The notes: a model not told the origin generated them from the sequence alone. 64,000 nt of DNA from Xenorhabdus ehlersii (GCF_003610465.1 NZ_RAQI01000002.1:62001-126000); one strand, 5' to 3'. Shown: positions 31,123 through 41,585, numbered from the stretch's first letter. A program made the numbers and translations.

Positions 31123-32766
31123 ATGATAAACACAACAAAGAAAAAACGGGCTACTGGCATTACAGTAGCGTTAGGCATGATGATCGGGTGGCCGGCCTTT
31201 GCAGCACAAGTGCCTGCTGGCGTGCAACTTGCAGACGCTGCAAAACAAGTGCTGGTTCGCAACAATGGCTCTGAACCCCAATCGTTGGACCCGCATAAAA
31301 TTGAAGGTGTACCAGAATCTAACATCGCCCGTGATCTATTTGAAACTCTGGTGATCAATGACCCTGACGGTAAAATTATACCGGGAGTTGCAGAAAGTTG
31401 GGAAAATAAGGATTTCACAGTTTGGACATTCCATCTGCGTAAAGATGCAAAATGGTCTAATGGTGACCCTGTCACTGCGCAGGATTTTGTTTATAGTTGG
31501 CGCCGTGTGGTAGATCCAAATACTGCATCCCCATATGCAAGTTTTCTTCAATATGCCCATCTTCTTAATGTTGACGATATCATCAGAGGTAAACAGAAAC
31601 CTGAAACATTGGGTATCAAAGCATTGGATGATCATACGTTAGAATTGACACTCAGCGAACCTGTACCTTATTTAGTCAAATTGTTTGTTCATACAAGTAC
31701 ATCACCAGTTCATCGTGCAACTGTAGAAAAATATGGTGAAAGATGGACGCAACCACAGAATTTTGTTGGTAATGGCGCTTATAAACTGAAAAGTTGGGTG
31801 ATCAATGAACGCCTTGTTTTCGAACGTAACCCAACCTATTGGGATGATAAAAATACGGTCATTAATCAAATAACTGTCTTGCCTATTTCCTCTGAAGTCA
31901 CAGATGTTAACCGTTATCGCGCTGGCGAAATTGAGATGTCTTATGACAACTTACCGATTGAGTTATTCCAAAAACTAAAAAAAGAAATCCCCGAACAGCT
32001 GCACGTTAATCCGAAATTGTGTACTTATTACTATGAAATTAATAACCAGAAGCCACCATTTAACGATCCGCGAGTACGTACCGCATTGAAGTTGGGTATA
32101 GATCGAGATCTTATGACTAATAAGGTAAAAAATCAGGGTGATATACCTGCCTATGGTTATACACCACCTTATATCGCCGATTTTAAAGATGAAAAACCAG
32201 ACTGGTATACCAAATTAAATCAGCAGCAGCGCAACGAAGAAGCGAAAAAACTTTTGGCAGAGGTTGGATTTACTAAAGATAATCCCTTGAAAATTAAGCT
32301 ACTATACAATACTTCCGATCTGCATAAAAAGTTAGCCATTGCCGCTGCTTCTATGTGGAAAAAGAATATCGGTATAGATGTTTCTCTTGAAAATCAGGAA
32401 TGGAAAACTTTCCTTGATTCCCGCCATCAAGGCAACTATGACATCGCCCGTGCAGGATGGTGTGCTGATTATAACGAAGCTTCTACCTTCTTGAATCCTA
32501 TGTTATCCAATAGCAGTAATAACACCGCCCATTATAAGAGCAAAGAATTTGATGCATTAATGAAGCAATCACTTCAGGTAAAAACGGATGAAGAACGTGC
32601 TGAAGTTTATGCTAAGGCTAATGCGCAATTGGATAAAGATTCTGCAATTATTCCAATCTATTACTATACAAATTCTCGTTTGCTAAAACCTTATGTAGGT
32701 GGTTATACCGGTAAAGATCCATTAGACAACTTCCATACCAAAGATCTGTACATAATAAAACATTAG
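31123..32766 (+). CDS. oppA2: Periplasmic oligopeptide-binding protein OppA, second copy
   Basis: Second oligopeptide receptor of the same transporter. The 547-residue product has a signal peptide (about residues 1-28, ending PAFAA), SLDPHKIEGVPE and GWCADYNEASTFLN with the conserved peptide-amine-binding aspartate. Its C-terminus, VGGYTGKDPLDNFHTKDLYI, is very close to E. coli OppA, so this copy looks like the orthologue. The frame opens at 31075, but the ATG at 31123 has a GGAGAG ribosome site. The two receptors probably differ in peptide preference. A hairpin follows, before oppB. Confidence 0.95.
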   Translation: MINTTKKKRATGITVALGMMIGWPAFAAQVPAGVQLADAAKQVLVRNNGSEPQSLDPHKIEGVPESNIARDLFETLVINDPDGKIIPGVAESWENKDFTVWTFHLRKDAKWSNGDPVTAQDFVYSWRRVVDPNTASPYASFLQYAHLLNVDDIIRGKQKPETLGIKALDDHTLELTLSEPVPYLVKLFVHTSTSPVHRATVEKYGERWTQPQNFVGNGAYKLKSWVINERLVFERNPTYWDDKNTVINQITVLPISSEVTDVNRYRAGEIEMSYDNLPIELFQKLKKEIPEQLHVNPKLCTYYYEINNQKPPFNDPRVRTALKLGIDRDLMTNKVKNQGDIPAYGYTPPYIADFKDEKPDWYTKLNQQQRNEEAKKLLAEVGFTKDNPLKIKLLYNTSDLHKKLAIAAASMWKKNIGIDVSLENQEWKTFLDSRHQGNYDIARAGWCADYNEASTFLNPMLSNSSNNTAHYKSKEFDALMKQSLQVKTDEERAEVYAKANAQLDKDSAIIPIYYYTNSRLLKPYVGGYTGKDPLDNFHTKDLYIIKH

Positions 32767-32772
32767 GAATTA

Positions 32773-32798
32773 GCGGGTGATCTAGTGGGGTCACCTGC
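32773..32798 (+). terminator. Intercistronic hairpin between oppA2 and oppB
   Basis: GCGGGTGA pairs with TCACCTGC (one G-U), 10-base loop, followed only by a weak T-rich stretch. Likely a partial terminator or mRNA-stabilising stem that lets the binding proteins be made in excess over the membrane components. Confidence 0.55.
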
Positions 32799-32847
32799 TT
32801 GTTAAATAATTAAAAGCCACGGTTTGGCCAAACAGTAGGAACGGGCA

Positions 32848-33768
32848 ATGCTAAAATTTATTTTACGTCGCTGCTTAGAGGCGATCCCGACACTTTTTAT
32901 ACTTATTACTATTTCGTTTTTTATGATGCGGCTTGCTCCAGGTAGCCCATTTACAGGAGAAAGGAAGCTACCGCCAGAAGTTATGGCAAATATTGAAGCA
33001 AAATATCATCTAAATGATCCTATTTATAAACAATATTTCAATTACTTAATTCAACTTTCTAAAGGGGATTTTGGCCCTTCATTCAAATATAAAGACTACA
33101 GTGTCAATGATCTGGTTGCAGAAGCTTTGCCTGTTTCTGCTAAATTGGGATTTGCTGCCTTTGTTATGGCGGTTATATTGGGTGTCAGTGCAGGGGTTAT
33201 TGCGGCATTGAACCAGAATACGAAATGGGATTACACGGTAATGGGGTTTGCCATGACAGGAGTCGTGATCCCTGGTTTCGTGGTTGCCCCCTTATTAGTT
33301 TTGATATTCGCCATTACACTAAAATGGTTGCCGGGAGGAGGCTGGAATGGCGGGGCACCTAAGTATATACTTTTGCCAATGGTTGCACTTTCCCTCTCTT
33401 ATATTGCCAGCATATCCCGTATTACCCGCGGTTCCATGATAGAAGTTTTGCATTCCAACTTTATTCGTACGGCACGGGCCAAGGGGTTGCCATTGCGGAA
33501 GATTATTTTCCGTCATGCGTTAAAACCTGCCTTATTGCCCGTTATCTCTTACATGGGGCCTGCATTTGTGGGGATCATTACGGGTTCAATGGTTATCGAG
33601 ACCATTTTCGGTTTACCTGGCTTGGGACAATTGTTTGTCAATGGCGCATTAAACCGTGATTACTCACTGGTACTGAGTTTGACGATTCTGGTGGGGAGCC
33701 TGACCATTATATTTAATGCCATCGTTGATGTGCTGTATGCCGTCATTGATCCGAAAATTCGTTATTAG
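32848..33768 (+). CDS. oppB: Oligopeptide ABC transporter permease OppB
   Basis: Inner-membrane channel subunit of the oligopeptide importer. The 306-residue product has an N-terminal TM segment (CLEAIPTLFILITISFFMMR) and about six TM segments in all. The ABC-permease coupling motif lies near residue 200-230 (RTARAKGLPLRKIIFRHAL). Length is identical to the E. coli protein. oppC starts 15 bases downstream. Confidence 0.97.
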   Translation: MLKFILRRCLEAIPTLFILITISFFMMRLAPGSPFTGERKLPPEVMANIEAKYHLNDPIYKQYFNYLIQLSKGDFGPSFKYKDYSVNDLVAEALPVSAKLGFAAFVMAVILGVSAGVIAALNQNTKWDYTVMGFAMTGVVIPGFVVAPLLVLIFAITLKWLPGGGWNGGAPKYILLPMVALSLSYIASISRITRGSMIEVLHSNFIRTARAKGLPLRKIIFRHALKPALLPVISYMGPAFVGIITGSMVIETIFGLPGLGQLFVNGALNRDYSLVLSLTILVGSLTIIFNAIVDVLYAVIDPKIRY

Positions 33769-33782
33769 AACTGGAGCACGCA

Positions 33783-34691
33783 ATGTTACTGAATAAAAAA
33801 AATAGCGAAGCTCTGGAAAATTTTTCTGAGCAACTGGAAATTGAGGGCCGCAGTTTGTGGCAGGATGCTCGTCGCCGTTTTATGCATAACAAGGCGGCGA
33901 TTACGAGTTTATGTATTCTATTCCTGATCACATTATTTGTGATCTTAGCCCCGATGTTGTCCCAATTTGCGTACGATGATACAGATTGGAATATGATGAC
34001 GATGCCGCCGGATTTTGAATCCAAACACTATTTTGGCACCGATTCATCAGGGCGTGATCTGTTGGTGCGCGTTGCCATTGGCGGGCGCATTTCATTGATG
34101 GTTGGGATTGCCGCAGCTTTAATTGCCGTGTTATTTGGCACGTTGTATGGTGCGATGTCAGGCTATCTTGGCGGCAAAATTGACATGGTTATGATGCGTT
34201 TGTTGGAAATCCTCAACTCTTTCCCATTCATGTTCTTTGTTATCCTTCTGGTTACTTTCTTTGGTCAAAACATCCTGTTGATTTTCGTTGCAATCGGCAT
34301 GGTGTCGTGGCTGGACATGGCACGTATCGTCCGTGGTCAGACATTGAGTTTAAAACGCAAGGAATTCATCGAAGCAGCGTTGGTTTGTGGGGTTTCTACC
34401 CGTAATATCGTTTTGCGCCATATCGTGCCAAACGTATTGGGTGTTGTGGTGGTTTATGCCTCATTACTTGTACCTAGTATGATCCTGTTTGAATCCTTCT
34501 TAAGCTTCCTTGGCTTGGGAACTCAGGAACCACTCAGCAGTTGGGGCGCTTTGTTAAGTGATGGCGCCAACTCAATGGAAGTAGCTCCGTGGTTACTGTT
34601 ATTTCCGGCAGGCTTTCTGGTAATGACCCTGTTTTGTTTTAACTTTATTGGTGACGGCCTGCGAGATGCCCTCGACCCGAAAGACCGTTAA
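33783..34691 (+). CDS. oppC: Oligopeptide ABC transporter permease OppC
   Basis: Second channel subunit, pairing with OppB. The 302-residue product has a cytoplasmic N-terminus, a first TM around residues 40-60, the domain HYFGTDSSGRDLLVRVAIGGR that characterises OppC/DppC proteins, and the EAA loop EAALVCGVSTRNIVLRHIVP near residue 200. Length equals E. coli OppC. It is separated from oppD by 9 bases. Confidence 0.97.
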   Translation: MLLNKKNSEALENFSEQLEIEGRSLWQDARRRFMHNKAAITSLCILFLITLFVILAPMLSQFAYDDTDWNMMTMPPDFESKHYFGTDSSGRDLLVRVAIGGRISLMVGIAAALIAVLFGTLYGAMSGYLGGKIDMVMMRLLEILNSFPFMFFVILLVTFFGQNILLIFVAIGMVSWLDMARIVRGQTLSLKRKEFIEAALVCGVSTRNIVLRHIVPNVLGVVVVYASLLVPSMILFESFLSFLGLGTQEPLSSWGALLSDGANSMEVAPWLLLFPAGFLVMTLFCFNFIGDGLRDALDPKDR

Positions 34692-34700
34692 GGAGAGCCT

Positions 34701-35699
34701 ATGAATAGCGTAGAAACTTCGAAAAATGTTGAATCACTCCTATCGGTAAAAGATCTGGATGTCATATTCAGCACGCCAGACGGTAACGTAACTGCCGTAA
34801 ATAAATTGAATTTTGACTTACAGGCCGGAGAAACCCTGGGGATCGTGGGCGAATCCGGTTCTGGCAAATCGCAGACGGCATTTGCATTAATGGGGTTATT
34901 GGCCAGCAATGGTTCTGTCAGTGGTTCTGCCCACTTTAATGGGAGAGAGATTCTCAACCTGAAAGAAAAAGAACTGAACCGAATGCGGGCAGAAGAGATC
35001 TCGATGATATTTCAAGATCCCATGACTTCCCTTAACCCTTATATGCGGGTGGGTGATCAATTAATTGAAGTATTGATGCTGCACAAACGTATGAGTAAAA
35101 GCGCGGCTTTTGAGGAATCCATTCGTATGTTGGATGCCGTTAAGATGCCAGAAGCTCGTAAGCGTATGAAAATGTACCCTCATGAATTCTCTGGTGGTAT
35201 GCGCCAACGAGTCATGATTGCTATGGCGTTATTGTGTCAACCGAAGTTGTTGATTGCCGATGAACCGACAACGGCATTGGACGTGACCGTTCAGGCACAG
35301 ATTATGACGTTGCTTAACGAGCTGAAAAAAGAGTTTAACACTGCCATCATCATGATTACCCATGACCTGGGGGTGGTTGCCGGCATTTGTGACAAAGTAT
35401 TAGTGATGTATGCAGGGAGAACGATGGAATATGGCACGGCGCGTGACGTATTTTACCGGCCTACACATCCATACTCTATCGGGTTATTGAATGCGGTTCC
35501 CCGTCTGGACGGTGATGAGGAATCATTGGAAACGATTCAAGGCAATCCCCCCAATTTATTGCGTTTGCCAAAGGGATGCCCATTCCAGCCGCGTTGTCAA
35601 TTTGCCACAGAGCATTGTGTTCGTGAGGAACCACAGCTGGAACAATTTGGCCTTGGGCGCTTGCGTGCCTGCTTTAAACGCCAGGAGGAATTAGTATGA
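34701..35699 (+). CDS. oppD: Oligopeptide ABC transporter ATPase OppD
   Basis: One of two ATPases powering peptide import. The 332-residue product has Walker [10 protein letters not shown] near residue 50, signature [15 protein letters not shown] near 163, Walker [13 protein letters not shown] and the C-terminal oligopeptide-transporter extension with cysteines ([15 protein letters not shown]) that in related ATPases binds an iron-sulfur cluster. Its stop overlaps the start of oppF by 4 bases (ATGA), indicating translational coupling. Confidence 0.97.
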   Translation: MNSVETSKNVESLLSVKDLDVIFSTPDGNVTAVNKLNFDLQAGETLGIVGESGSGKSQTAFALMGLLASNGSVSGSAHFNGREILNLKEKELNRMRAEEISMIFQDPMTSLNPYMRVGDQLIEVLMLHKRMSKSAAFEESIRMLDAVKMPEARKRMKMYPHEFSGGMRQRVMIAMALLCQPKLLIADEPTTALDVTVQAQIMTLLNELKKEFNTAIIMITHDLGVVAGICDKVLVMYAGRTMEYGTARDVFYRPTHPYSIGLLNAVPRLDGDEESLETIQGNPPNLLRLPKGCPFQPRCQFATEHCVREEPQLEQFGLGRLRACFKRQEELV

Positions 35700-36697
35700 G
35701 CACAATAGCTGAAAAACGTGCCTTATTGGAAGTTGATGACCTCAAAGTTTATTTTGATATTAAAGATGGAAAACAGTGGTTCTGGCAGCAGGCAAAAACC
35801 TTAAAAGCGGTAGATGGCGTTACCTTAAGGCTATATGAAGGTGAAACTCTGGGAGTTGTGGGAGAATCTGGCTGCGGAAAATCAACACTTGCCAGAGCAG
35901 TCATTGGGTTAGTGAAAGCGTCTGGTGGTGCAGTCACCTGGCTTGGCAAGAACCTGCTGGATATGAATGACAAACAATGGCGGGATATTCGCAATGATAT
36001 TCAGATGATTTTTCAGGACCCTTTGGCATCGTTGAATCCGCGTATGACCATTGGTGATATTATTGCAGAGCCATTGAAAACGTATTACCCCAAAATGAAA
36101 GATGGGCAAGTAAAAGAAAAAGTTCAAAAGATCATGATGCGGGTAGGGTTGTTGCCTAACCTGATAAACCGTTACCCGCATGAATTCTCGGGTGGACAGT
36201 GCCAGCGTATTGGAATTGCTCGCGCCTTGATTCTGGAACCTAAATTAGTTATCTGCGACGAACCTGTTTCAGCATTGGATGTTTCCATTCAGGCACAAGT
36301 CGTTAATTTGTTGCAGGAATTACAGCGGGAAATGGGACTTTCCCTGATATTTATTGCCCATGATCTATCAATAGTAAAACACATATCAGACCGCGTTTTG
36401 GTGATGTATTTGGGGAATGCTGTAGAATTAGGCACTTACGACGAGGTTTATCATAATCCGTTGCATCCATATACCAGAGCGCTTATGTCGGCGGTGCCGA
36501 TCCCTGATCCAGACAAAGAGCGCAACAAGCGTATTGAATTGTTGGAAGGAGAACTGCCTTCACCGATTGATCCCCCGTCTGGATGTGTATTCCGCACTCG
36601 CTGTCCAAAGGCTGATGCCGAATGTGCCAAGACTCGACCATTGCTTGAAGGAAGTTTTAAACATGCGGTGTCTTGCCTTAAGGTTGATCCACTCTAA
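35696..36697 (+). CDS. oppF: Oligopeptide ABC transporter ATPase OppF
   Basis: Second ATPase of the Opp system, forming a heterodimer with OppD. The 333-residue product has Walker [15 protein letters not shown] near residue 60, signature [15 protein letters not shown], Walker [13 protein letters not shown], and a C-terminal cysteine-containing segment ([15 protein letters not shown]). The start codon overlaps the oppD stop. A strong terminator at 36742-36767 closes the operon. Confidence 0.97.
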   Translation: MSTIAEKRALLEVDDLKVYFDIKDGKQWFWQQAKTLKAVDGVTLRLYEGETLGVVGESGCGKSTLARAVIGLVKASGGAVTWLGKNLLDMNDKQWRDIRNDIQMIFQDPLASLNPRMTIGDIIAEPLKTYYPKMKDGQVKEKVQKIMMRVGLLPNLINRYPHEFSGGQCQRIGIARALILEPKLVICDEPVSALDVSIQAQVVNLLQELQREMGLSLIFIAHDLSIVKHISDRVLVMYLGNAVELGTYDEVYHNPLHPYTRALMSAVPIPDPDKERNKRIELLEGELPSPIDPPSGCVFRTRCPKADAECAKTRPLLEGSFKHAVSCLKVDPL

Positions 36698-36741
36698 CCC
36701 GTTAGATTCTGCCAGTGTGACGCTGTCACGAATTTAAATTC

Positions 36742-36767
36742 AATGCCCTCAAAATGAGGGCATTTTT
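36742..36767 (+). terminator. Rho-independent terminator of the opp operon
   Basis: Perfect 9-base stem AATGCCCTC / GAGGGCATT, short loop, followed by TTTT. Confidence 0.9.
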
Positions 36768-36803
36768 ACCGATCAGGGAGGTACCTTGGGGAGGGCTGTC
36801 TGA

Positions 36804-37157
36804 TTATTTTTTCCATAGGATATGGCAGATGGAGTGAGATTTTTCCCGGCAGATCAAGACACGGGCAAAGATGTCATCAATTTCGGCATCGTCTGATTCA
36901 GCCAGGCCAATAATGACTTCTGAAAAAAAGTCTGGATCCAGATCAAAATCAACATGTTCAAACCAGACTCCTGACGGTTCCAATAATTCAACACCGCCCC
37001 GTTCTTCAAATTGCAAATTAAACAATAGGCTGTCAGCCGGATCGAGATGAGAAAGCGCTTGTTCCAAAAAGATATCATAGGCTTTTTCAAGCGCTTCATC
37101 TTCAGTCATTCGGTTATTTAAGTCCAATTGCATAGAATGTGTCGGTTGATTTTCCAT
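36804..37157 (-). CDS. yciU: YciU, UPF0263 (DUF440) acidic protein
   Basis: Small, very acidic protein of the HI1450/YciU family, described as a possible double-stranded-DNA mimic; its function is unproven. The product contains the conserved run [20 protein letters not shown] and many Asp/Glu residues ([15 protein letters not shown]). The frame is open to a GTG at 37181; starts at 37157 (117 residues) and 37133 (109 residues, the E. coli length, MQLDLNNR) are both possible. No good ribosome site decides it. It lies between opp and clsA, as in E. coli. Confidence 0.88.
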   Translation of the reverse strand: MENQPTHSMQLDLNNRMTEDEALEKAYDIFLEQALSHLDPADSLLFNLQFEERGGVELLEPSGVWFEHVDFDLDPDFFSEVIIGLAESDDAEIDDIFARVLICREKSHSICHILWKK

Positions 37158-37281
37158 GATGCAAGGTCCGAGATTAATCACAAGGTGAAATTAAAACATG
37201 TTCTGTATTGAATGAATACTGTTATTCGTGATGAAAATATTCATGTTGAAAAAGTGACTGGTCAATTTTTTCTATCATGAA

Positions 37282-38742
37282 TTATAAAAGTGGACTGAAA
37301 AAGTAACAGATACGTTCAAGGATACGATGCCAAACAGGACGTTTTTCCCATTTATTGTTTTCAAGCAATGTTGAACGCATAATATAGTTTTGTTGAACCA
37401 GTGTTAAATCATTGCCAAAGTGTTCATCATCAATTACCACTGTAATTTCAAAATTCAGCCACAAGCTACGCATATCTAAATTGACAGAACCGACCATACT
37501 GAGTTGCCCATCGACTAAGACACTTTTAGTGTGTAACAGACCATCTTCAAATTGATAAATTTGCACGCCGGCTTCCAGTAATTCCGTAAAAAACGCCCGA
37601 CTGGCCCAGCGAACAAGAAATGAGTTATTTTGGCTTGGCACGATGATACTGACATCAACACCGCGCATAGCCGCAGTGCAAATCGCATGCATTAAATCAT
37701 CGCTGGGAACAAAATACGGGGTAGTAAGAATAAGCTGTTTGCGGGCAGCAAAAATAGCAGTCATCAGGGATTGTTGGATCAATTCATCAGGGAACCCTGG
37801 CCCGGAAGCAATAACTTGAGCTATATGACCACTGGTTTGTTCGAAGGGCATAGTGACACGCTCAGGTGGAGGAGGAAGATGCCGTTGTCCTGTTTCCATT
37901 TCCCAGTCAAAAGCGTAAATGATCCCCAGTGTTGTTGTAACAGGCCCTTCCATTCTCACCATGATATCGACCCATTGACCGACTCCTGCATCTTGTTTAA
38001 AAAAACGAGGGTCAACCATATTCATGCTGCCGGTGTATGAAATATGATTATCGATCAGAATAATTTTTCTATGCTGGCGTAAGTCCATACGACGCAAGAA
38101 TAAACGGAAGATATTCACTTTTAGCGACTCGACAAATTCAATACCTGCCTTTCGCATAATATCAGGATAAGGGCTACGGAAAAATTGCCAGCTTCCTGCC
38201 GAATCTACCATGATTCGACATTTAACACCGCGTTTGGCTGCGCACATCAAGGCATCAGTGACCTGATCAACCAGCCCTCCGGATTGCCATATATAAAACA
38301 CCATCTCGATATTGTATTTGGCGTTTTCAATATCATGAACAATTGCTTTTAGTGAGTTATCATAAGATGTCATTAATTGCATTTTATTGCCACTGACACC
38401 TTTGATCTTTTGTCGACGCTCACATAGCTGAAACAGCGGAGTCGCGACTTCACTGTTTCTATCGGCAAAAATTTGAGGGGAGTTTCTTAACTCGGCTAAC
38501 CATTTGGCTACAGATGAGCGCATTTGTCTGGCTTGCTCAACCCTGCGTTTGCCAAGATGTAATTCGCCGAATGACAAGTAAGCAACGATTCCGACTAAAG
38601 GAAAAATGTAAATAATGAGTAACCACGTCATTGCTGATGTCACTGGACGACGTTTCATCAACACTCGAATAGTGATACCGGCAATAATCAGCCAGTAGAA
38701 AAAAATCGCCAGCCAGCTCAGTACAGAGTAGAAAGTTGTCAT
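37282..38742 (-). CDS. clsA: Cardiolipin synthase A
   Basis: Condenses two phosphatidylglycerol molecules to cardiolipin and glycerol at the inner membrane. The 486-residue product (same as E. coli) has two N-terminal TM segments ([19 protein letters not shown] and [19 protein letters not shown]) and two phospholipase-D HKD motifs: [18 protein letters not shown] and [18 protein letters not shown]. The frame extends to a TTG at 38751, but the ATG at 38742 gives the family N-terminus [13 protein letters not shown]. Confidence 0.97.
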   Translation of the reverse strand: MTTFYSVLSWLAIFFYWLIIAGITIRVLMKRRPVTSAMTWLLIIYIFPLVGIVAYLSFGELHLGKRRVEQARQMRSSVAKWLAELRNSPQIFADRNSEVATPLFQLCERRQKIKGVSGNKMQLMTSYDNSLKAIVHDIENAKYNIEMVFYIWQSGGLVDQVTDALMCAAKRGVKCRIMVDSAGSWQFFRSPYPDIMRKAGIEFVESLKVNIFRLFLRRMDLRQHRKIILIDNHISYTGSMNMVDPRFFKQDAGVGQWVDIMVRMEGPVTTTLGIIYAFDWEMETGQRHLPPPPERVTMPFEQTSGHIAQVIASGPGFPDELIQQSLMTAIFAARKQLILTTPYFVPSDDLMHAICTAAMRGVDVSIIVPSQNNSFLVRWASRAFFTELLEAGVQIYQFEDGLLHTKSVLVDGQLSMVGSVNLDMRSLWLNFEITVVIDDEHFGNDLTLVQQNYIMRSTLLENNKWEKRPVWHRILERICYFFSPLL

Positions 38743-39116
38743 ATGTGGCAATCAATCCTATTTATTTAAATAGTTAATGGAGTCATTGCCGCAAGTTTCT
38801 AGAAATTCGGGCAAACTATCAACTTAATATCATTAATTGAACAGAGTGCAATTTTAGCAAAAAAGCGCTAATTATGATAAATATCATTACTATTTAGCTA
38901 GTTATAACTACAACTTAACTTCATAAACTGTATGCAATATATGCAAATTGATATAAATAAATCATGAATGGTTGATGATAGTTATTAATTTGATGATTTC
39001 GAACAATGTACTATTATGCCCAGAGTCATGGAATAGATTGGCAATGGGTTGACATCGCTAATAGTGACAATTAAGAATAATGTTATTTATTCAATGAGAG
39101 ATTACCCGGAATACTT
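38743..39116. other. Spacer between clsA and yciY
   Basis: 374 bases of AT-rich DNA with no supportable gene. E. coli kch is not here. The divergent promoters of clsA and yciY must lie here, but I could not assign them. Confidence 0.55.
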
Positions 39117-39296
39117 ATGAAACATAGCAGAAGAGAAGTAGGGCGTTGGAGAATGCTCCGCCAAGGTATTTGTCGTCGCCGTCGCTGGTTGGAAGGACAG
39201 TCACGTCGTAATTTACGAATATATGCACTGCGTAAGGCAGATGCTTATAAGCGTCGTAGATCGATTCTATTCATCCAGAATATAGAGTGGATTTAA
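39117..39296 (+). CDS. yciY: YciY, small basic protein of unknown function
   Basis: 59-residue, strongly basic protein starting MKHSRREVGRWRMLRQG and continuing WLEGQSRRNLRIYALRKAD. The motif EVGRWRM...WLEGQSRRN is that of E. coli YciY (57 residues), which is encoded at the same place next to cls. About a quarter of the residues are arginine or lysine. No signal peptide or membrane segment. A perfect 10-base inverted repeat follows the stop. Function is unknown. Confidence 0.85.
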   Translation: MKHSRREVGRWRMLRQGICRRRRWLEGQSRRNLRIYALRKADAYKRRRSILFIQNIEWI

Positions 39297-39336
39297 TGTT
39301 AATATAGTGCAAATTGCTTAGGGTCAATGTGCAGCA

Positions 39337-39372
39337 TTTTCTTAACAACTCGATATTTTTCCGTTAAGAAAA
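39337..39372 (+). terminator. Candidate hairpin after yciY
   Basis: Perfect inverted repeat TTTTCTTAAC / GTTAAGAAAA with a 16-base loop. The stem is AT-rich and lacks a clear T-run after it. Confidence 0.4.
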
Positions 39373-39495
39373 ACATTTTCAACCTCCAAGATTATAGCCA
39401 ATAATTATGCGATATGACTGGAATGAGCGTGTGTATCCAATAAGGTTTTAATTTGAGAAATGCAAGTCAGGGATAGATGTTTTTGAATCTTTATT

Positions 39496-39514
39496 GAATA
39501 TGATAGTCATTTGC
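39496..39514. promoter_or_regulatory. Fur-box-like site upstream of tonB
   Basis: GAATATGATAGTCATTTGC matches 14 of 19 positions of the Fur consensus GATAATGATAATCATTATC. It lies about 35-50 bases upstream of the tonB start, where a promoter is expected. Iron-dependent repression of tonB by Fur is known in E. coli. Confidence 0.6.
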
Positions 39515-39548
39515 ATTTAAACTAATATCTATCTGAAAACTGACTATC

Positions 39549-40238
39549 ATGCTGTTAAGCAAGAATTCTCTTATGCGTTGGATACATTGGCCGATACTAC
39601 TTTCCATTTGTTTACACATCTCCATTGCTACGGCACTTTTTCATGCCATTGAACCAGGGAAGCAGGCAGAAGTTACACCTATGTCTGTTGCCATGATCCA
39701 GTTGGCTGCTGAAGAGACACCTGTCTCCAAACCTGCCGTGTCTGAATCACTTCCTGAGCCGGAGCCTGAACCTGAACCTGTTGCGGAAATTGCTTTGCCT
39801 AAACCTGAAAAGAAAAAAATTGTTAAAAAAGAAGTTAAGCCAAGAGAGAAAAAGACAGAAAAAGCTTCAGAACAACCGCTGAAACCTATTTCTGATCAAG
39901 AAACTCAAACGGCGAAGAATTTGGATGATCAAAAATCGGAGCACCATACCATTAGTGAAAAAGCCGGGGTACACAGAGGACCAAAGGCATTGAATAGGCC
40001 AGATCCCATTTACCCATCCAGAGCACTACAGTTGGGGACTGAGGGGAAGGTAAAGGTAAAATTTGATATTGATGAAAATGGTCGAGTTAAGAATATTGAA
40101 ATTATTTCTGCTGATCCAAAAAATGTCTTTGAACGTGAAGTGAAAAACGCGATGAGAAAATGGCGTTATGAAAAAATTCCTGCTATCGGACATATAACGA
40201 CTATCGAGTTTAAAACTACTGGTATTTCACAATCTTAA
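39549..40238 (+). CDS. tonB: Energy transducer TonB
   Basis: Couples the inner-membrane proton motive force (through ExbB/ExbD) to outer-membrane siderophore and cobalamin receptors. The 229-residue product has an N-terminal membrane anchor (about residues 10-33), a periplasmic proline-rich spacer with Glu-Pro (EPEPEPEP) and Lys-rich stretches, and the C-terminal domain YPSRALQLGTEGKVKVKFDI...RKWRYEK that contacts TonB boxes. Neither the ATG at 39549 nor the in-frame ATG at 39573 has a good ribosome site. A Fur-like box lies just upstream. E. coli kch and yciI are missing between clsA and tonB. Confidence 0.96.
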   Translation: MLLSKNSLMRWIHWPILLSICLHISIATALFHAIEPGKQAEVTPMSVAMIQLAAEETPVSKPAVSESLPEPEPEPEPVAEIALPKPEKKKIVKKEVKPREKKTEKASEQPLKPISDQETQTAKNLDDQKSEHHTISEKAGVHRGPKALNRPDPIYPSRALQLGTEGKVKVKFDIDENGRVKNIEIISADPKNVFEREVKNAMRKWRYEKIPAIGHITTIEFKTTGISQS

Positions 40239-40263
40239 CTTACCAAACTGTCTCTTTCCTGAA

Positions 40264-40286
40264 TAGGGGATGTAAAGCATCCCCTA
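40264..40286. terminator. Candidate terminator between tonB and yciA
   Basis: Perfect 9-base stem TAGGGGATG / CATCCCCTA, 5-base loop, between convergent genes. The T-run is weak on both sides. Confidence 0.6.
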
Positions 40287-40305
40287 ACTTCATCAGTAAA
40301 ATGAA

Positions 40306-40743
40306 TTATGACTCTGAATCACTGCGTTCCAATTTAAAGTGCCTTTTATCTTCAGGCAAAGGACGGGAAGAGTTATTTTCATCAACGGCAACATAGGTGA
40401 AAACAGCTTCTGTTGCACGATAACGCTGACCGACTGGCTCAGAAGCCACTTTTTTCACCCAAACTTCAATATGAATGGTAATAGATGAATTTCCCGTTTT
40501 AAGACAACGGGCGTAGCAGCATACGACGTCACCTACCGCAACCGGTTTCAGAAAACTGATGCCATTTACGCTAACAGTTACTACGCGCCCCAGAGCAATC
40601 TCTTTTGCCAAAATTGCGCCGCCAATATCCATTTGAGACATCAGCCAGCCACCGAAAATATCCCCATTGGCATTAGTATCAGCAGGCATGGCCAGTGTAC
40701 GGAGAACCAATTCTCCGTTTGGTAAGCATTGTTGTTGTGTCAT
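40306..40743 (-). CDS. yciA: Acyl-CoA thioesterase YciA
   Basis: Hotdog-fold thioesterase that hydrolyses a broad range of acyl-CoAs. The 145-residue product has the conserved block AMPADTNANGDIFGGWLMSQMD, containing the active-site aspartate and glycine-rich helix start, and KPVAVGDVVCCYARC. The frame opens at 40791, but the ATG at 40743 (MTQQQCLPNGELVLRTL) matches the family start. In E. coli YciA is linked to membrane lipid homeostasis together with YciB and YciC, and the same three are clustered here, interrupted by one insert. Confidence 0.95.
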   Translation of the reverse strand: MTQQQCLPNGELVLRTLAMPADTNANGDIFGGWLMSQMDIGGAILAKEIALGRVVTVSVNGISFLKPVAVGDVVCCYARCLKTGNSSITIHIEVWVKKVASEPVGQRYRATEAVFTYVAVDENNSSRPLPEDKRHFKLERSDSES

Positions 40744-40775
40744 TAGAAAACTTGCTTTATTTGGTGAATACAACA

Positions 40776-40801
40776 ATACCTGCCGCTGCATCGGCAGGTA
40801 T
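40776..40801 (-). terminator. Intergenic hairpin between yciB and yciA
   Basis: Perfect 10-base stem ATACCTGCCG / CGGCAGGTAT, 6-base loop, between same-strand genes. It lacks a strong T-run, so it may be a partial terminator or processing stem. Confidence 0.5.
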
Positions 40802-40820
40802 CCATATAAAGGTCATTATA

Positions 40821-41357
40821 TTATTTTTGTTCGCGAGGAAGATGACGGTAGATATATACCACACTCAATACAGTAAAGACTAGTGTCAATGCCGTTAATC
40901 CGAACACTTTAAAGTTTACCCAAACATCTTGAGGTAGCCAGAAAGCGACATAAATATTTGCTAATGCACAGGCAATAAAGAAGATTGCCCAAGCCATATT
41001 CAGTTTGTTCCAGACAAAATCAGGTAATTCTAACTCCTTGCCTAACATCCGTTGAATTAGCGGCTTTTTCATCACCCATTGGCTGATAAGTAGTACCAGA
41101 GAAAAAATGGCATAAATTACAGTCACTTTCCATTTAATAAATAAATCACTGTGGAAGGCCAGTGTCAGAGTGCCGAAAACAGCAACCATAACAAATGTAA
41201 TTAAGGAGGATTTTTCAACTCTACGATAAATGAGGTAAGTAATGACAACAGCTAATCCTGTTGCTGCAATTAAGGCGCCAGATGCATAGAAAATGTCGTA
41301 CATTTTGTAGACGACGAAGAAAACGACTAGCGGCAAAAAGTCTAAAAGTTGTTTCAT
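40821..41357 (-). CDS. yciB: Inner-membrane protein YciB (septation protein A family)
   Basis: Polytopic inner-membrane protein involved in cell-envelope synthesis and division. The 178-residue product (179 in E. coli) begins [20 protein letters not shown] and has about five hydrophobic segments, with the conserved [19 protein letters not shown] loop and a [17 protein letters not shown] segment. The frame extends to 41426, but the ATG at 41357 is the family start. It is upstream of yciA on the same strand. The SulP gene lies divergently on its other side, separating it from yciC. Confidence 0.95.
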   Translation of the reverse strand: MKQLLDFLPLVVFFVVYKMYDIFYASGALIAATGLAVVITYLIYRRVEKSSLITFVMVAVFGTLTLAFHSDLFIKWKVTVIYAIFSLVLLISQWVMKKPLIQRMLGKELELPDFVWNKLNMAWAIFFIACALANIYVAFWLPQDVWVNFKVFGLTALTLVFTVLSVVYIYRHLPREQK

Positions 41358-41585
41358 AAATTGAACCCATTGTGAAGTCAATGATGGCATGTTTTTGAAT
41401 TTGTGCCAGAGTGTACCAGATCTCAATGAAATGGTTTATTTATCAGGTAAAAAACATTTTTCATCTGTTTAGGTAATTTTATCACAATGAGTGACAAGCT
41501 AAGTGTGGGAGAGGGGAAGTTTGTGAGTTTCCATTTAGCAACGCATTATAACTAGGTTCCATTTTCACAAAAGGACATAAAGGCC

